DNA of 52,097 bases from an uncultured Gemmatimonadota bacterium (GCA_902805735.1 CADCTW010000128.1:1-52097); one strand, 5' to 3'. Positions 7,482 through 15,742 are shown, counted from the stretch's first letter. Notes: a model not told the origin generated them from the sequence alone. Numbers and translations are program-made.

Positions 7482-8831
7482 ATGGCGACCGAGTCAGCGG
7501 CACCCTCTCCCTTCGAAGACCAGGTCCTCGCGCACCTGCGCAACGCCGAGGCGGCGTACCACGCGGAGCAGCGGGAGCGCGCGCGCGAGCTGGACGAGCT
7601 GGAGGCTACGCGAGCGGCGCTCGCGGAGTCGCAGACGCACGCGCGGCTGCTGACGGCGGAGCTGGACGCGCAGCGCTGGAACGCGGAGCGGGAGAGGCAG
7701 CGGGTGGAGTGCCTGAAGCAGGCCATGCGCGAGATCCACGGCGCCCTTTTCCACGGCGACGTGTACACGCTGATCCTGCGCGCCTGCCTCACCATCAGCG
7801 GCGCCACGCGGGGGATCTACGTCACCTGCACACGCCCCGACGGCCCGCTGCGGGTGCGCGCGCACATCGACATCCCCGCCATCCAGGGCGCCGCGCCCCC
7901 GCCCATGGTCGCCCAGCTCTGCCGCGACGTGCTGGCCAAGAACGACACCATCGTGTGCAGCGAGGCGGACACGGCCGCGCGCCTCTCCGGCGACGAGCCG
8001 CAGGGGCTCCGCTTCCGCAACTGCGTGGCGGCGCCCGTGGTGCTGCTCGCCAACCTGGACGGCGTGGTGCTGGCGGCCGACAAGATGGACGGGGAGTTCG
8101 ACGACCGCGACATCGAGGCGCTGCTGAGCGTGGGCGACCAGGCCACCGTGGCCGTGCGCAACCGCCACCTGGAGCGCGAGCTGCAGACGGCGTACGTGCA
8201 CACCGTCACCATGCTGGCGGACGCGGTGGAGGCCAAGGACCCGTACACGCACGGGCACTGCGAGATGGCCTCGCGCTACGCCCGCCTGGTGGCGTCGCGG
8301 CTGGGGCTGTCGGAGCACGACCAGGCGCTGGTGTGCTACAGCGCCCTGCTGCACGACGTGGGGAAGATCGGGGTGAGCGACGGCGTGCTCAACAAGCCCG
8401 GGCCCCTGCTGCCGGAAGAGGTGGAGCTGATGCGGGCGCACGTCCGCGTGGGCTACGACCTCCTGAACCACGTCCCCGCGCTGCGCGACGTGGCGGACGT
8501 GGTGCTCCGCCACCACGAGCACTACGACGGCGGCGGCTACCCGGATGGGATGCGCGGCGAAGACATCCCCATGCCCGCCCGCATCGTGTCGGTGGCGGAC
8601 GCGTACTGCGCCATGATCACTCGCCGCAGCTACAAAGACGCCTACCCCGAGGCCGCCGCGCGCGCCGAGCTGCGCCGCTGCGCCGGCACCCAGTTCGACC
8701 CCGTGGTGGTGGACGCCTTCCTCGCCATCCTCGATACCCCCGAGGCCCTCGACGGGGACAGCGACGACTTCGCCGAGTGCGGTCTCCTCCCCGGCTTCGA
8801 GGCGATGCGGGCGCAGGCGAGCCCCGTTTAG
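7482..8831 (+). CDS. GAF and HD-GYP domain cyclic-di-GMP phosphodiesterase
   Basis: The 449-residue product has an N-terminal coiled coil (about 15-80), a GAF domain (80-235) and an HD-GYP domain (245-420). The catalytic pair His291-Asp292 sits in ALLHDVGKIG and the second metal-binding block HHEHYDGGGYP spans 344-354, so the GYP motif is present. HD-GYP enzymes hydrolyse c-di-GMP to pGpG or GMP. The ATG at 7482 is chosen because a longer frame would start inside the upstream hairpin. The gene is convergent with a diguanylate cyclase and shares a palindromic hairpin with it. The GAF ligand is unknown. No membrane segment or signal peptide is seen. Confidence 0.9.
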   Translation: MATESAAPSPFEDQVLAHLRNAEAAYHAEQRERARELDELEATRAALAESQTHARLLTAELDAQRWNAERERQRVECLKQAMREIHGALFHGDVYTLILRACLTISGATRGIYVTCTRPDGPLRVRAHIDIPAIQGAAPPPMVAQLCRDVLAKNDTIVCSEADTAARLSGDEPQGLRFRNCVAAPVVLLANLDGVVLAADKMDGEFDDRDIEALLSVGDQATVAVRNRHLERELQTAYVHTVTMLADAVEAKDPYTHGHCEMASRYARLVASRLGLSEHDQALVCYSALLHDVGKIGVSDGVLNKPGPLLPEEVELMRAHVRVGYDLLNHVPALRDVADVVLRHHEHYDGGGYPDGMRGEDIPMPARIVSVADAYCAMITRRSYKDAYPEAAARAELRRCAGTQFDPVVVDAFLAILDTPEALDGDSDDFAECGLLPGFEAMRAQASPV

Positions 8832-8897
8832 GCACGCACAGAGACACAGAGGCACAGAGATCAGCTCATCTCTGTGCCTCTGTGTCTCTGTGTGACC
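8831..8897. repeat. 3'-end palindromic hairpin, copy 3
   Basis: Palindrome filling the 76-base gap between the convergent HD-GYP and GGDEF genes. The inner 25 bp of each arm pair well; the outer ends have drifted. Confidence 0.85.
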
Positions 8898-8907
8898 CTT
8901 CTTTTCC

Positions 8908-10194
8908 TCAGTTCGAGCGCACGTGCGAGCGAATCGTGTGCGGCGTGCCGCCCCGGTGGCGCTTGGTCTCGTACAGCCGCCGGTCCGCCTCGCGGATCAT
9001 GTCCTCCGCCGAGTCGTAGCCGCCGTCGTACTCCACGACCCCCGAGCTGACCTCCACCCGCCCGTCGAGCTGCTTGCGCACCCGCTGCACGAGCGCCTCG
9101 GCCCCCTCGCTGTCGCCGCCGGGGAGGATCACCAGGAACTCGTCGCCGCCGTAGCGCACCACCACGTCGGAGCGGCGGGCCTCGCGGCGCAGCGTGTCGG
9201 CCACGGTGCGCAGGAGGCGGTCGCCGGCGGCGTGGCCGCTCTGGTCGTTGACCGCCTTGAAGCCGTCCAGGTCCAGCGCCACCAGGGCCAGCGGCTCGCC
9301 GCGGGTGGCCGCGGCCCAGACGTGGTCCATCACCACCTCCATGTGGCGGCGGTTGGCGAGGCCGGTCAGCGGGTCGGTGAGCGAAAGGCCCCGCACGCTC
9401 TCGATGAGGCGCACCCGGCGGATGGCCATCTCCGCCTGAAGAGCCAGGGCGCGGAGGACGTCCCAGTCCTGCGGCTCGAAGATGCGCTCGTCGCGGCGCT
9501 CGGTGAGCACCAGCACCGCCTCGTCGCCCACGGGCACGTGGGCCACCAGCGCCGTCTGCGGGTCGCCGAAGAGGGGCGCCGCGGCGGGCACCCGCCCCTC
9601 GCGCCGCGCATCGGTGGCGATGAGGAGGCCGGGGCGGGCGAACACGTCGTCCCACAGCAGGCACAGGCGGTGCTCGCCCCGGCGCGCGCAGCGGGCGGCG
9701 GGCGCGCGCAGCATCCCGCGGTCCGCGTCGCGGGCCAGCCCCTCGGCCGTGTAGCCGCCCACGATGTGCAGCGCGTGCTCGGCCAGGGCGCACAGCACCT
9801 CGTCCTCCGTCTCGGCCGCGTTCAGGGCCTCGAAGTAGGCGATGAGCTGGTCCGGCAGGAGCTGCCGCTTGGCCTCTCGCGCGCGCTGGCGCCGGAGGGC
9901 GGCGGTGCCCCACGATACGCGGTCGCGCAGCTCCGCGTCTTGCAGCCCGCGCGGAACGCGGCACGCCGAGCTCCCCGCCACCAGCATCCCCTCGCCGTCC
10001 GTGGCCTCCAGGAGCACCAGCAGCTCCAGGTCTTCCAGGCACGCCGGGTCCGCGCCGCGCGGCGCGCGCCGGCCGGAGACGACCTTGGCCGCCAGCGGAG
10101 AGGGCACGTGCAGCTCCGAGTCGCCCCCCAGGAACCCCGTGGGCGTGGCGAGCACCAGGCTCAACTCCCGATCTTCCACACGTCGCTGTCGCAT
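8908..10194 (-). CDS. GAF-like and GGDEF domain diguanylate cyclase
   Basis: The 428-residue protein has a GAF-like sensory region (about 115-260) and a C-terminal GGDEF domain. Catalytic YGGDEF is intact at 348-353, with DLDGFKAVND upstream for substrate and metal binding. An inhibitory I-site RxxD (Arg340-Asp343) lies five residues before GGDEF, so product inhibition by c-di-GMP is expected. It makes c-di-GMP from two GTP. No transmembrane helix is visible. It faces the HD-GYP gene tail to tail. A good promoter (10290-10318) lies upstream on the minus strand. The N-terminal 110 residues are not recognised. Confidence 0.9.
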   Translation of the reverse strand: MRQRRVEDRELSLVLATPTGFLGGDSELHVPSPLAAKVVSGRRAPRGADPACLEDLELLVLLEATDGEGMLVAGSSACRVPRGLQDAELRDRVSWGTAALRRQRAREAKRQLLPDQLIAYFEALNAAETEDEVLCALAEHALHIVGGYTAEGLARDADRGMLRAPAARCARRGEHRLCLLWDDVFARPGLLIATDARREGRVPAAAPLFGDPQTALVAHVPVGDEAVLVLTERRDERIFEPQDWDVLRALALQAEMAIRRVRLIESVRGLSLTDPLTGLANRRHMEVVMDHVWAAATRGEPLALVALDLDGFKAVNDQSGHAAGDRLLRTVADTLRREARRSDVVVRYGGDEFLVILPGGDSEGAEALVQRVRKQLDGRVEVSSGVVEYDGGYDSAEDMIREADRRLYETKRHRGGTPHTIRSHVRSN

Positions 10195-10515
10195 AGAACT
10201 CCCCTTCGCGAGCAGAACAGGCGGGGCCCCAGCCGGCGGAACACACCCGGAAATCAGTACGGTAAGCTCTTATACTGGAATGAGATGCGAATATACGTGT
10301 GTTTCCCCACGAGGTCAACACGTGTCCTCACTTCCGGACACAAGCCTCTCTCCGCCCCGGCAGCCCGCGAGCGTCCGGGGAGATCCGACGCGCGCGCGAT
10401 CCGGCAGCAACTTATGTTCCCGGGGCACGGGCCCTTCCCTTGCGGTGAAGCGCGCGCGAGCTTCCGTGTTTCCCGCGCCGCTGGTCCGGCGCGGGCGTTT
10501 CCCACACCCCGATCC
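10195..10515. other. Divergent intergenic region, 321 bp
   Basis: No gene is visible. The half nearer the GGDEF gene is AT-richer than its surroundings and holds the minus-strand promoter. The half nearer the S46 peptidase contains a 9-bp hairpin (10472-10480 with 10487-10495) that would lie in the 5' leader about 20 bases before that gene's start. Confidence 0.6.
10290..10318 (-). promoter_or_regulatory. Predicted promoter of diguanylate cyclase gene
   Basis: On the minus strand TTGACC (10318-10313), 17 bases, TATATT (10295-10290). It points at the GGDEF gene and would give a leader of about 90 bases. Confidence 0.6.
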
Positions 10516-12654
10516 ATGATGATGCAGATGCGTTCGACCGTCCTTGTGCTCGCGGCGGCGCTGGCCGGCTGCGGCACGGCCGGAACGGCCAACGAGGCCG
10601 CCCTCCCCGCCCCGGCGCCGATGCAGGCGCCGATGGAGCGGACCGTGGCCGCGGCGCCCGCGGCTGCCACGCCGTACGACACCATCCGCGCGCGCCCGTT
10701 CGACACGGGGCGCATGTGGACCTTCGACTTCCCGCCGCTGGACTACCTGCAGCGCACCTACAACTTCCGCCCCACGCAGCAGTGGCTGGACAACGCGCGC
10801 CTGTCGGTGGTGCGCTTCGCCACCTGGTGCTCGGCGTCGTTCGTGTCTCCGGACGGGCTGCTGCTCACCAACCACCACTGCGCGGTGCCCACGCTGGACC
10901 CGGTGCAGCGCACGGGTGAGAACCTGCTGACCAACGGCTTCCTCACGCGTGCGCGCGGGGAGGAACGCCGTGTGCCCGACCTGTTCGTGGAGCAGCTCGT
11001 CTCCATCGAGGACGTGACGCCGCGGGTGGCGGCCGCGGCGGGCGAGGGGACGCAGGCGGAGCGGCAGGCCCGGCAGCTGGCGGCGCGCCGCGAGCTGGAG
11101 CGGCCGGACTCGGCCACGCGCATGCGCTACCAGGTGGTGGAGTTCTACAACGGCGGGCGCTATAGCCGCTACGGCTACAAGCGCTTCGACGACGTGCGCC
11201 TGGTGTTCGCCCCCGAGCAGAAGATCGCCTTCTTCGGCGGCGACCCGGACAACTTCAACTACCCGCGGTACAACCTGGACATGGCGCTGTACCGGGTGTA
11301 CGACGAGAACGGCCGCCCCTTCCGCCCGGCCAACTACCTGCGCTGGAGCGCCACGGGCGCCCGCGAGGGGGAGCCGGTGTTCGTGGTGGGGAACCCGGGG
11401 AGCACGCAGCGCCAGCTCACCAACGCGCAGCTCGAGTACCTGCGCGACGTGACGCAGCCGGCGCAGCTCGCCGTGTCCAACGCGCAGCGCACCGCCATCC
11501 GCCGCATCGGCGAGGCGGACCCGGCGCGCGGGCTGGAGCTGCGCGACAACCTGTTCAGCATCGAGAACTCCATCAAGGCGATCACCGGCCGCCGCGAGGG
11601 CGCGCTGGACCCGGCGCTCTACGCCCGCAAGGTGGACTGGGAGCGCACCTTCCGCGCGGCCGTGCAGGGGAACGCGGAGCGCGGCGCCCGCTACGGCACG
11701 GCGTGGGACTCCATCACGGCCATCCAGGCGGAGAAGCGCCGCCTGGCGCCGGGGCTCCTGTACAACGCGTACCTGAACAGCGGGCCGCTGGGGCAGGCGG
11801 TGGCGGTGGTGAGGGCCGCCGGGGGTGAGGCGCAGTTCGCCACCGCGGCCGGCGCCGCGGACGCGCGCCCGCGCGGCGAGCAGGCCATCGAGCTGGCCGA
11901 GCTGCTGCGCGTGGCGCAGCGGAACGTGCCGCAGGACTCGGTGCTGCGCATGGTGCTGGCGGGCCGCTCGCCGGACGACGCGGCCACGCAGCTGGTGAGC
12001 TCGTACACGCTGGCCGACACCGCCGCCCGCCGCCGGCTGGTGGCCGGGGGCGCCGCGGCCGTGGCGGCTTCCACGGACCCGGTGGTGGCGCTGGCGCGGC
12101 AGGTGGTGCCCGTGGTGGTGGCGAGGCAGCGCGCCATGGCCACCATCAACACGCGCGAAACGGCGCAGCGCAACCTGCTGGGCCGCGCCTTCTACGAGGT
12201 GTACGGCACCGACGTGCCCCCCGACGCCACCTTCACCCTGCGCCTGGCGGACGGCGTGGTGAAGGGCTACGAGGCGGATGGCACCATCCACCCCTGGAAG
12301 ACGACGTACTACGGCCTCTACAACCGCGCCTACGGCTTCGACCAGCGGCTGGCCGACTTCGAGCTGCCGCCGCGCTGGAAGACGCCGCCGGCCGGGCTGC
12401 GCCTGGAGACGCCCTTCAACTTCGTCTCCACCAACGACATCATCGGCGGCAACAGCGGCTCGCCCATGATCAACCGCAACTCCGAGGTGGTGGGGCTGAT
12501 CTTCGACGGCAACCTGCAGTCGCTGCCGGGCAACTTCATCTTCGACGAGACGCAGAACCGCACGATCTCGGTGCACTCGGCGGGGATCCTGGAGGCGCTG
12601 CGCAACGTGTACCGGATGCAGCACCTGGTGGACGAGCTGGTGCCGCGCAGGTAA
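10516..12654 (+). CDS. S46-family dipeptidyl-peptidase, lipoprotein
   Basis: The 712-residue product matches the length of DPP7/DPP11-type S46 serine peptidases, which release dipeptides from peptide N-termini in the periplasm. A signal peptide ends in the lipobox LAGC (Cys19), so it is probably membrane-anchored. The triad is visible: His in LLTNHHC (residue 121), Asp255 in YNLDMALYRVY and Ser649 in GGNSGSPM, the last almost exactly at the DPP7 position. The start has three consecutive ATG codons; the first is used here. Specificity depends on a residue I cannot assign with confidence. The presence of S46 enzymes suits a bacterium feeding on protein. A degenerate 3'-end hairpin follows. Confidence 0.9.
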   Translation: MMMQMRSTVLVLAAALAGCGTAGTANEAALPAPAPMQAPMERTVAAAPAAATPYDTIRARPFDTGRMWTFDFPPLDYLQRTYNFRPTQQWLDNARLSVVRFATWCSASFVSPDGLLLTNHHCAVPTLDPVQRTGENLLTNGFLTRARGEERRVPDLFVEQLVSIEDVTPRVAAAAGEGTQAERQARQLAARRELERPDSATRMRYQVVEFYNGGRYSRYGYKRFDDVRLVFAPEQKIAFFGGDPDNFNYPRYNLDMALYRVYDENGRPFRPANYLRWSATGAREGEPVFVVGNPGSTQRQLTNAQLEYLRDVTQPAQLAVSNAQRTAIRRIGEADPARGLELRDNLFSIENSIKAITGRREGALDPALYARKVDWERTFRAAVQGNAERGARYGTAWDSITAIQAEKRRLAPGLLYNAYLNSGPLGQAVAVVRAAGGEAQFATAAGAADARPRGEQAIELAELLRVAQRNVPQDSVLRMVLAGRSPDDAATQLVSSYTLADTAARRRLVAGGAAAVAASTDPVVALARQVVPVVVARQRAMATINTRETAQRNLLGRAFYEVYGTDVPPDATFTLRLADGVVKGYEADGTIHPWKTTYYGLYNRAYGFDQRLADFELPPRWKTPPAGLRLETPFNFVSTNDIIGGNSGSPMINRNSEVVGLIFDGNLQSLPGNFIFDETQNRTISVHSAGILEALRNVYRMQHLVDELVPRR

Positions 12655-12659
12655 AAGGC

Positions 12660-12722
12660 GGGGCTCACACAGAGGCACAGAGATGACTTCATCTCTGTGC
12701 CTCTGTGGCTGTCGGGCACCCC
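12660..12722. repeat. 3'-end palindromic hairpin, copy 4 (degenerate right arm)
   Basis: The left arm and the inner part of the right arm match the family, but after CTCTGTG the right arm reads GCTGTCGGGCACCCC. The stem is therefore shorter (about 16 bp plus an outer GGGG/CCCC). Confidence 0.8.
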
Positions 12723-12763
12723 GTTGCGGGGACTGTACGGTTTCGGCTGATCCTGAAGGAGGA

Positions 12764-12810
12764 GTCCGCGAAGGCGGACTTCGTGTAGTTGTTGCCGCGA
12801 CTTCAGTCGC
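12764..12810. repeat. Pair of small hairpins
   Basis: GTCCGC-GAAG-GCGGAC (12764-12779) is followed by GCGACT-TC-AGTCGC (12797-12810). They lie between the S46 gene and the stop of the convergent HxlR gene and could end the HxlR transcript; only this one copy occurs in the window. Confidence 0.5.
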
Positions 12811-12828
12811 CGGAACGGGGAGCGCGGC

Positions 12829-13164
12829 TCACCCAGCCGCTTCCCGCGGGTGGTCCAGCCATTCGTGGGCCCAGGCGCCGAGGGCGTCGATGGCCGTGGC
12901 GAGGGCGCGGCCTTTTTCGGTGAGGACGTACTCCACGCGCACCGGGGTCTCGGGGACGACGCAGCGCTCCACGACGCCCTCCTGCTCCAGCTCGCGCAGG
13001 CGCTCGGAGAGCATGCGGTCGGTGATCTCCGGGATGGCGGCGCGCAGCCCGGCGAAGCGCGTGCGGCCCCGGAGGAGTACGAAGATGATGGCGCCCGTCC
13101 AGCGGCGGCCGACGAGCTCGACGGCGCGGTGGAAGAGCGGGCAGAGCGGCGTGTGCGCGTTCAT
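12829..13164 (-). CDS. HxlR-family winged-helix transcriptional regulator
   Basis: The 111-residue protein is typical HxlR length. The family core is clear: CPLFHRAVELVGRRW at the N-terminus with a conserved cysteine (Cys8), then FAGLRAAIPEITDRMLSERLRELEQEGVV as recognition helix, and the wing RVEYVLTEKGRAL. HxlR proteins often sense electrophiles or redox stress through the conserved cysteine and repress a neighbouring oxidoreductase. Here it is divergent from a nitroreductase gene, with a short dyad overlapping that gene's promoter, so repression of the nitroreductase is likely (inference). Confidence 0.92.
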   Translation of the reverse strand: MNAHTPLCPLFHRAVELVGRRWTGAIIFVLLRGRTRFAGLRAAIPEITDRMLSERLRELEQEGVVERCVVPETPVRVEYVLTEKGRALATAIDALGAWAHEWLDHPREAAG

Positions 13165-13192
13165 GGCTTCAACGATAAAGAGATCCGGTCAC

Positions 13193-13227
13193 TTGACGCA
13201 ATCTACTTCCTTTTGTATAGTTGATAC
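13193..13227 (+). promoter_or_regulatory. Nitroreductase promoter with overlapping dyad
   Basis: TTGACG (13193-13198), 17 bases, TATAGT (13216-13221) is the best promoter in the window. A dyad GTAT-AGTTG-ATAC (13215-13227) overlaps the -10 box and is a plausible operator for the divergent HxlR regulator. Confidence 0.65.
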
Positions 13228-13273
13228 TCGAATGACAGGGTAAAGTTCACGCCGGGCCTGAGGGGTCGATACG

Positions 13274-13894
13274 ATGACCGAGACCGCCGTTGATTTCCTG
13301 AGCGTCCGCGAAGCGGCGGAGCAGCGCCGCTCGATCCGGGCGTACGAGCCGGGCCCGATCCCGCGCGAGGAGCTGGAAGAGATCCTGGACGTGGTGCGGC
13401 GTGCGCCGTCGGCGTTCAACGTGCAGCCGTGGCGCTTCCTGGTGGTGGAGTCGCCGGAGCTGAAGGCGCAGCTCGCCGCGGCGGCCTTCAACCAGCGCCA
13501 GGTGCACTCGGCGCCTGCGGTGATCGTCCTCTACACGGACATGGAGGACGCGCTCGCCAACCTGGACGCCGTGGTGCACCCGGGGATGCCGCCGGAGCAG
13601 CGGGAGTCCACCAAGGCGACCATCCGCCGGATGTTCTCCGCGCAGCCCGCGGACGAGCGCGAGGCTTGGGGCGCGGGCCAGGGGTACATCGCCCTCGGCT
13701 ACCTGCTGCTCGCCGCGGAGGCTCGCGGCTATCAGACCTCGCCCATGTCGGGGTTCGACCTGGCGAAGGTGAAGGAGGTCCTCGGCCTCCCCGCCAACGC
13801 GCGCGTCCCGGCGCTGGTCGCCATCGGCCACGCCGCCGAAGAGGGCTTCCCGCAGCACAGGCTGCCGCTGGCGAGCCTGATGAAGGTAGCGTAG
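13274..13894 (+). CDS. Nitroreductase-family flavoprotein
   Basis: The 206-residue protein fits the FMN-dependent nitroreductase family. The FMN-binding RRSIRAYEPGPIP near residue 18, the PSAFNVQPWRFLVV segment near residue 45, and the C-terminal GFDLAKVKEVLGLP with VPALVAIGH are all characteristic. These enzymes reduce nitroaromatics, quinones or similar electrophiles with NAD(P)H as homodimers. The physiological substrate is unknown. It is preceded by a strong promoter and a divergent HxlR regulator, so induction by electrophile stress is likely. A GC hairpin (13898-13930) and the heptamer array follow. Confidence 0.9.
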   Translation: MTETAVDFLSVREAAEQRRSIRAYEPGPIPREELEEILDVVRRAPSAFNVQPWRFLVVESPELKAQLAAAAFNQRQVHSAPAVIVLYTDMEDALANLDAVVHPGMPPEQRESTKATIRRMFSAQPADEREAWGAGQGYIALGYLLLAAEARGYQTSPMSGFDLAKVKEVLGLPANARVPALVAIGHAAEEGFPQHRLPLASLMKVA

Positions 13895-13897
13895 CCG

Positions 13898-13930
13898 GGT
13901 GCCTGGTGCCCATCATCGGCACCAGGCACC
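13898..13930. terminator. Hairpin after nitroreductase gene
   Basis: GGTGCCTGGTGCC and GGCACCAGGCACC pair perfectly over 13 bp with a 7-base loop, directly after the nitroreductase stop. The right arm merges into the heptamer array, and there is no T-run. Confidence 0.5.
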
Positions 13931-14034
13931 AGGCACTAGGCACTAGGCACTAGGCACTAGGCACTAGGCACTAGGCACTAGGCACTAGGCACTAGGCACT
14001 AGGCACTAGGCACCAGGCACCCGGCACTAGGCAC
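13923..14034. repeat. Heptamer tandem repeat, 16 units of TAGGCAC
   Basis: Exactly 16 contiguous 7-bp units fill 112 bp: CAGGCAC twice, TAGGCAC eleven times, then CAGGCAC, CCGGCAC and TAGGCAC. The middle eleven are identical, so it is probably variable in copy number. It ends 19 bases before the FrnE-like start codon. Confidence 0.95.
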
Positions 14035-14053
14035 TTTCCCCCAACGAGATCCG

Positions 14054-14689
14054 ATGAAGGTCGAAATCTATTCCGACGTCGCCTGCCCCTGGTGCTACAT
14101 CGGCAAGCGGCGCTTCGAGCAGGCGCTGGCCGGCTTTGCGGGTGCCGCGGAGGTCGAGGTCGTGTACCGGCCGTACCAGCTCGATCCGGGGGCGTCCGCC
14201 ACCGCGCGTCCGCTGATGCAGGCGCTGGGCGAGAAGTTCGGGCCAGGGGCCGCCGCCATGGCCGGCAACGTCGTCGCCGCGGCGCGGGGCGAGGGGATTG
14301 CGATGGACTTCGAGCGCGCGCTGGCCGCCAACACGCTCGCCGCGCACCGCCTCCTCCGCCTGGCGGAGCACGAATACCGCGCCGCGGTGCAGCACGCGCT
14401 CGCCGAAGCGCTCTTCGCCGCCCACTTCGCCCACGGCGCCGACATCGGCGACCCCGGCGTCCTGGTGGAGCTGGCGGCTTTGGCTGGGATGGACCCCGAA
14501 CGCGCCCGCGCCTACCTCGCCTCGGACGAGGGGCTCGCGGAGGTGCGCGAAGAGATCCGCGCGGCCCGCCAGATCGGCGTCACCGCCGTGCCCACCTTCG
14601 TCTTCGACGGCAAGTACGGCGTGCAGGGCGCCCAGCCCCCCGCCGCCTTCCTGCAGACCCTGGAAGCCGTCGCGCGCGAAGCCGCCTGA
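14054..14689 (+). CDS. DsbA-family FrnE-like oxidoreductase
   Basis: The 211-residue protein starts MKVEIYSDVACPWCYIGKRR, with the thioredoxin-fold active site CPWC at residues 11-14, and ends with the cis-proline region TAVPTFVFDGKYGVQGAQ. This is the FrnE/2-hydroxychromene-2-carboxylate-isomerase-like branch of DsbA proteins. Lacking a signal peptide, it should be cytoplasmic; family members have been linked to oxidative stress and to polyketide pathways. Its natural partner is unknown. The 7-bp tandem repeat lies just upstream, so repeat length might affect expression. A left-arm copy of the 3'-end hairpin follows the stop. Confidence 0.88.
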   Translation: MKVEIYSDVACPWCYIGKRRFEQALAGFAGAAEVEVVYRPYQLDPGASATARPLMQALGEKFGPGAAAMAGNVVAAARGEGIAMDFERALAANTLAAHRLLRLAEHEYRAAVQHALAEALFAAHFAHGADIGDPGVLVELAALAGMDPERARAYLASDEGLAEVREEIRAARQIGVTAVPTFVFDGKYGVQGAQPPAAFLQTLEAVAREAA

Positions 14690-14696
14690 AAAAGCA

Positions 14697-14740
14697 GGGC
14701 TCACACAGAGACACAGAGGCACAGAGACGCCTTCATCTCT
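14697..14740 (+). repeat. 3'-end hairpin, copy 5 (left arm, right arm replaced)
   Basis: The left arm AGGGCTCACACAGAG...GGCACAGAGA and loop are intact, but after ATCTCTG the right arm is replaced by the conserved leader of the PIN module. Confidence 0.8.
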
Positions 14741-14902
14741 GCGCTGGCGGATTGCAGGCGGGGGTACCCAAAAGGGGCGCCCCCGCTGCGTTTTACGCCA
14801 ACCGCGGATCGATCTTTGCGGGCCCGATTGTGCCCGGCGCGAGAGGCGAATAGCCTTGGCGGATGCTACCATCCGTCTATATCGAAACCAGCATCGTCAG
14901 CT
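14731..14902 (+). repeat. Conserved leader, copy A of duplicated PIN module
   Basis: About 172 bp, including the first 13 codons of the PIN gene, recur at 15571-15742 with only about four differences. It contains GCGGGGGTACCC-AAAA-GGGGCGCCCCCGC, in which copy A has one wobble and one mismatch in an otherwise 12-bp stem. Confidence 0.85.
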
Positions 14903-15336
14903 ATCTCGTCGCCCGCCCGAGCCGTGACGCGCTCATGGCCGAGCGCCAGCACCACACTCGCGAATGGTGGGAGAAGCACCGCGGCGACTATCGGCTGTTC
15001 ACGTCGGAGCTCGTACTGCGTGAAGTGCTTCGAGGGGAATCCGCGATGGCGCGACAGCGCGCGGCCTCACTGGCAGCCGTAGCATTGCTGCACGCTAGGC
15101 CCGATGCGGAGCTTCTTGCGCGTGCGCTCGTGACGAGTGGGCCACTTCCGGCCAAGGCCAGATCAGATGCGGCGCACATCGCCACAGCGGCGGTGAACGG
15201 CCTCGACTACCTGTTGACCTGGAACTGCAAGCACATCGCGAACCCGCGGATGCATCCGAAAATTGCTCGGCTTTGCCATGACCGTGGATTCACACCGCCC
15301 ATCCTGTGCACGCCCGCCGCCCTGTTGAGGAGGTGA
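14863..15336 (+). CDS. PIN-domain protein, VapC-like toxin (module A)
   Basis: The 157-residue protein has the PIN fold signature: acidic Glu8 in VYIETSIVSYL (where VapC usually has Asp), Glu49 and Glu54 in TSELVLREV, Asp102 in RSDAAHIATA and Asp115 in DYLLTWNCKHIANP. PIN proteins are metal-dependent ribonucleases, and this branch is usually annotated as the toxin of type II toxin-antitoxin systems. The small gene starting four bases after its stop is the likely partner. The first 13 codons are almost identical to those of the second module, while the rest is only about 60 per cent identical by eye. RNA target unknown. Confidence 0.8.
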   Translation: MLPSVYIETSIVSYLVARPSRDALMAERQHHTREWWEKHRGDYRLFTSELVLREVLRGESAMARQRAASLAAVALLHARPDAELLARALVTSGPLPAKARSDAAHIATAAVNGLDYLLTWNCKHIANPRMHPKIARLCHDRGFTPPILCTPAALLRR

Positions 15337-15340
15337 CGAG

Positions 15341-15538
15341 ATGACGGACGAAACGACGATCGAACTGCACGACCCCGAGTACGACGACCCGGTCTGCGCG
15401 GAGATTCGACGGATCCGCGAAGAGATCGACGCCGAGTGCAACCACGACATTGGGGAACTGTTCCGCTCTATGCGGGAGCGGGAACGTCTGCTACCTCCCG
15501 AGCGGTTCGGATCGCCGCCGGCGCGCCGGAATGGATAA
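15341..15538 (+). CDS. Small acidic partner protein of PIN module A
   Basis: The 65-residue product begins MTDETTIELHDPEYDDPVCAEIRRIREE and belongs to a type of small protein often found next to PIN genes (an acidic start, a DP...AEIR.IREE block, then N.D). AGGAGG overlaps the PIN stop and serves this ATG, so the two are coupled. It may be the antitoxin, but it lacks a recognisable DNA-binding fold and the toxin-first order is reversed from most vapBC pairs. The function is inferred from position only. Confidence 0.65.
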   Translation: MTDETTIELHDPEYDDPVCAEIRRIREEIDAECNHDIGELFRSMRERERLLPPERFGSPPARRNG

Positions 15539-15542
15539 ACGG

Positions 15543-15580
15543 CAGGGCTCACACAGAGGCACGGAGACGACTTCATCTCT
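15543..15580 (+). repeat. 3'-end hairpin, copy 6 (left arm, right arm replaced)
   Basis: The same truncated form as copy 5, five bases after the module A stop. The arm reads AGGGCTCACACAGAGGCACGG and then runs into the conserved leader. Confidence 0.8.
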
Positions 15581-15742
15581 GCGCTGGCGGATTGCAGGCG
15601 GGGGCGCCCAAAAGGGGCGCCCCCGCTGCGTTTTACGCCAACCGCGGATCGATCTTTGCGGGCCCGATTGTGCCCGGCGCGAGAGGCGGATAGCCTTGGC
15701 GGATGCTACCATCCGTCTATATCGAAACCAGTATCGTCAGCT
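15571..15742 (+). repeat. Conserved leader, copy B of duplicated PIN module
   Basis: Offset exactly 840 bp from copy A with no length change. The internal hairpin GCGGGGGCGCCC-AAAAG-GGGCGCCCCCGC is here a perfect 12-bp stem. Confidence 0.85.

Noticed and set aside
13923..14034. CRISPR-like array
   Set aside because: The repeat unit is only 7 bp with no spacers and no cas genes are present; it is a microsatellite-type array.
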